Shown: positions 34,524-35,311 of the stretch, piece by piece | Layout: each line of letters starts with the position of its first letter | How positions within the stretch are numbered: the first letter of the stretch is position 1 | Assembly: GCA_001983455.1 (NCBI GenBank) | Contig: LJDB01000022.1 | Coordinates: forward strand, 24,627-59,937 | Reading direction: 5' to 3' | From: Candidatus Epulonipiscium fishelsonii | GTDB taxonomy: Bacteria > Bacillota > Clostridia > Lachnospirales > Cellulosilyticaceae | Length of the DNA: 35,311 nt | Translations under genes and position numbers: made by a program | Notes under the pieces: model-generated | The model's database searches: none | Seen by the model: the letters and a program-made list of their open reading frames with translations, nothing else | Told to the model about the DNA's origin: nothing

Positions 34524-34934
34524 ATGAAAGCAAAAGTCGTTTATTTTACAAAATCAGGACATACCAAACAAATAGCAGACGCTATTGGAGAAGAACTTAA
34601 ATGCCCAGTTACAAATATAGATGTACCAGTAACTGAAGCCGTAGATATATTGTTTCTAGGTGCGTCTGTTTATAAGTTTGGCATAGATAAACAGGTGTTA
34701 GATTTTATTGACAATTTAGAGCCTACGCTGATTGGAAGTGTTGTACTTTTTGAAACTTCTGCATTGGCTGATAACGGGTACCATAAAATGTCAAAGAAAT
34801 TAACTGCTAAAGGCATTAAGGTGTGCGAAAACCACTACCATTGCAAAGGTGCATTCATGCTTATTAATAAAAATCACCCTAACGAAGATGATATAAATAA
34901 GGCCAAACAATTTGCGACTAGTATAAAAGAATAA
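34524..34934 (+). CDS. Flavodoxin-domain protein
   Basis: The 136-residue protein starts KAKVVYFTKSGHTKQIADAI, where TKSGHTK is the FMN-phosphate loop of flavodoxins, followed by FLGASVYKFGIDK and VVLFETSALADNGYHKM. The size is that of a short flavodoxin electron carrier. AAAGAGG precedes ATG 34524. The frame runs 18 codons further upstream, but that start lies in the loop of a hairpin without a ribosome site. It probably shares transcription with the PNPOx-fold gene. Confidence 0.85.
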   Translation: MKAKVVYFTKSGHTKQIADAIGEELKCPVTNIDVPVTEAVDILFLGASVYKFGIDKQVLDFIDNLEPTLIGSVVLFETSALADNGYHKMSKKLTAKGIKVCENHYHCKGAFMLINKNHPNEDDINKAKQFATSIKE

Positions 34935-35242
34935 ATTTGATGTACATAATAGGAAGAAACTTAACTAGAAAATTTTTAGGTGAATAAAAAAGAAAGGGAA
35001 TTAGTTTCGACGAAAATGGAAGTACTTTCTATTTTTCAGCACAAAAGTAAAAACACTAGTGTTTTCTTATAGATTAATATTTATCAACACCAATTTTTGC
35101 CAAAAGTCAAGGGTATAAGCTAAAATTTCACAAGAAATTTTGATTATACCCTTGTGTTTTTTTTTTTTGATGTACAATAAAAATGTAGATTAATAGGACA
35201 TATATTAGTTTACATGAATATGAACAAGGAAGAAATGGTAAG
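34935..35242. other. 308-base interval without a supported gene
   Basis: It holds a 16-base perfect palindrome AAAACACTAGTGTTTT (35050-35065), a strong terminator (35108-35168) and two copies of TTGATGTACA (from about 34938 and 35167). Only very short frames without ribosome sites are seen, including one of 15 codons at 34940. It may be an intergenic region or encode a small untranslated RNA ending at the terminator. Confidence 0.5.
35108..35168 (+). terminator. Strong intrinsic terminator with 12-T tract
   Basis: CAAGGGTATAA (35108-35118) pairs with TTATACCCTTG (35144-35154), and AAAATTTC (35122-35129) with GAAATTTT (35134-35141) inside. It is followed by TGT and then twelve T bases ending at 35168. 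Confidence 0.85.
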
Positions 35243-35311
35243 ATGAGTGTGATTTACAATAAAAAGATTGAGATAACATTTAAAAAAAATGATATCTGCA
35301 TTCTTGATAAT
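35243..35311 (+). CDS. Start of an unknown gene, cut by window end
   Basis: ATG at 35243 opens 23 codons to the edge (MSVIYNKKIEITFKKNDICI, then LDN). A 10-codon leader frame beginning around 35214 ends in TGA overlapping this ATG, and AAGGA lies 12 bases upstream. The words YNKK-E--FKK-DI-ILD recall the beginning of some IS605 OrfB/TnpB-type transposases, but too little is visible to decide. Confidence 0.4.
   Translation, partial: MSVIYNKKIEITFKKNDICILDN

Noticed and set aside
1-35311. CRISPR arrays, tRNA or rRNA genes
   Set aside because: No regularly spaced repeat-spacer pattern, tRNA TTCGA loops with matching stems, or rRNA sequence was seen by eye.

Overview
The window reads as chromosomal DNA of an AT-rich, spore-forming member of the Clostridia, probably close to Lachnospirales. 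The grounds are strong GGAGG-type ribosome sites, TTG/GTG starts, a DUF1292 protein, the order DUF896-ruvA-ruvB-zapA-U32-rodA-pbp, and a block of Csp-like subtilases of the kind used in clostridial spore germination. The genus is inference. No rRNA, tRNA, CRISPR array or complete insertion sequence is visible.

Layout. (1) 1-222: the start of a small leftward protein that runs off the window. (2) 449-6491, rightward: a divergent methionyl-tRNA synthetase-like protein, M18 aminopeptidase, cyclophilin, M19 dipeptidase, DUF1292 protein with a Cys/His-rich head, and a membrane-anchored cyclophilin. (3) 6635-10658: a topoisomerase IV pair (parE-parC). (4) 10681-12778: DUF896, ruvA, ruvB, zapA. (5) 12854-17799: U32 family protein, then a RodA/FtsW-type glycosyltransferase overlapping a class B penicillin-binding protein. 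(6) 17871-25306, leftward: four tandem subtilase-like genes (order of transcription: active, degenerate, active, active), followed by a 58-residue membrane-type small protein. (7) 25459-27738, rightward: DUF969, DUF979 and pyroglutamyl peptidase. (8) 27746-29452: a small unknown protein and a solitary cytosine-5 DNA methyltransferase, bracketed by two 49-base near-identical repeats. (9) 29537-30524: a stand-alone TipAS-domain protein coupled to an iron-sulfur flavoprotein-like reductase. (10) 30640-33354, leftward: a secreted M14 metallocarboxypeptidase under a consensus promoter. (11) 33580-34934: an HxlR regulator divergent from a PNPOx-fold flavoprotein and a flavodoxin. (12) 34935-35311: a strong terminator and the first codons of an unknown gene.

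How the parts fit. Aminopeptidase, dipeptidase, pyroglutamyl peptidase with its putative permease, and the secreted carboxypeptidase suggest an organism that lives on peptides. The ruv/zap/rodA/pbp and parEC blocks are housekeeping for DNA repair, chromosome segregation and cell-wall growth. The subtilase block is the most distinctive part. Its proteins lack signal peptides and have Csp-like length and architecture, with one pseudoprotease among three apparently active members, so they may form a spore germination signalling module. That role is inferred from family resemblance, not demonstrated.
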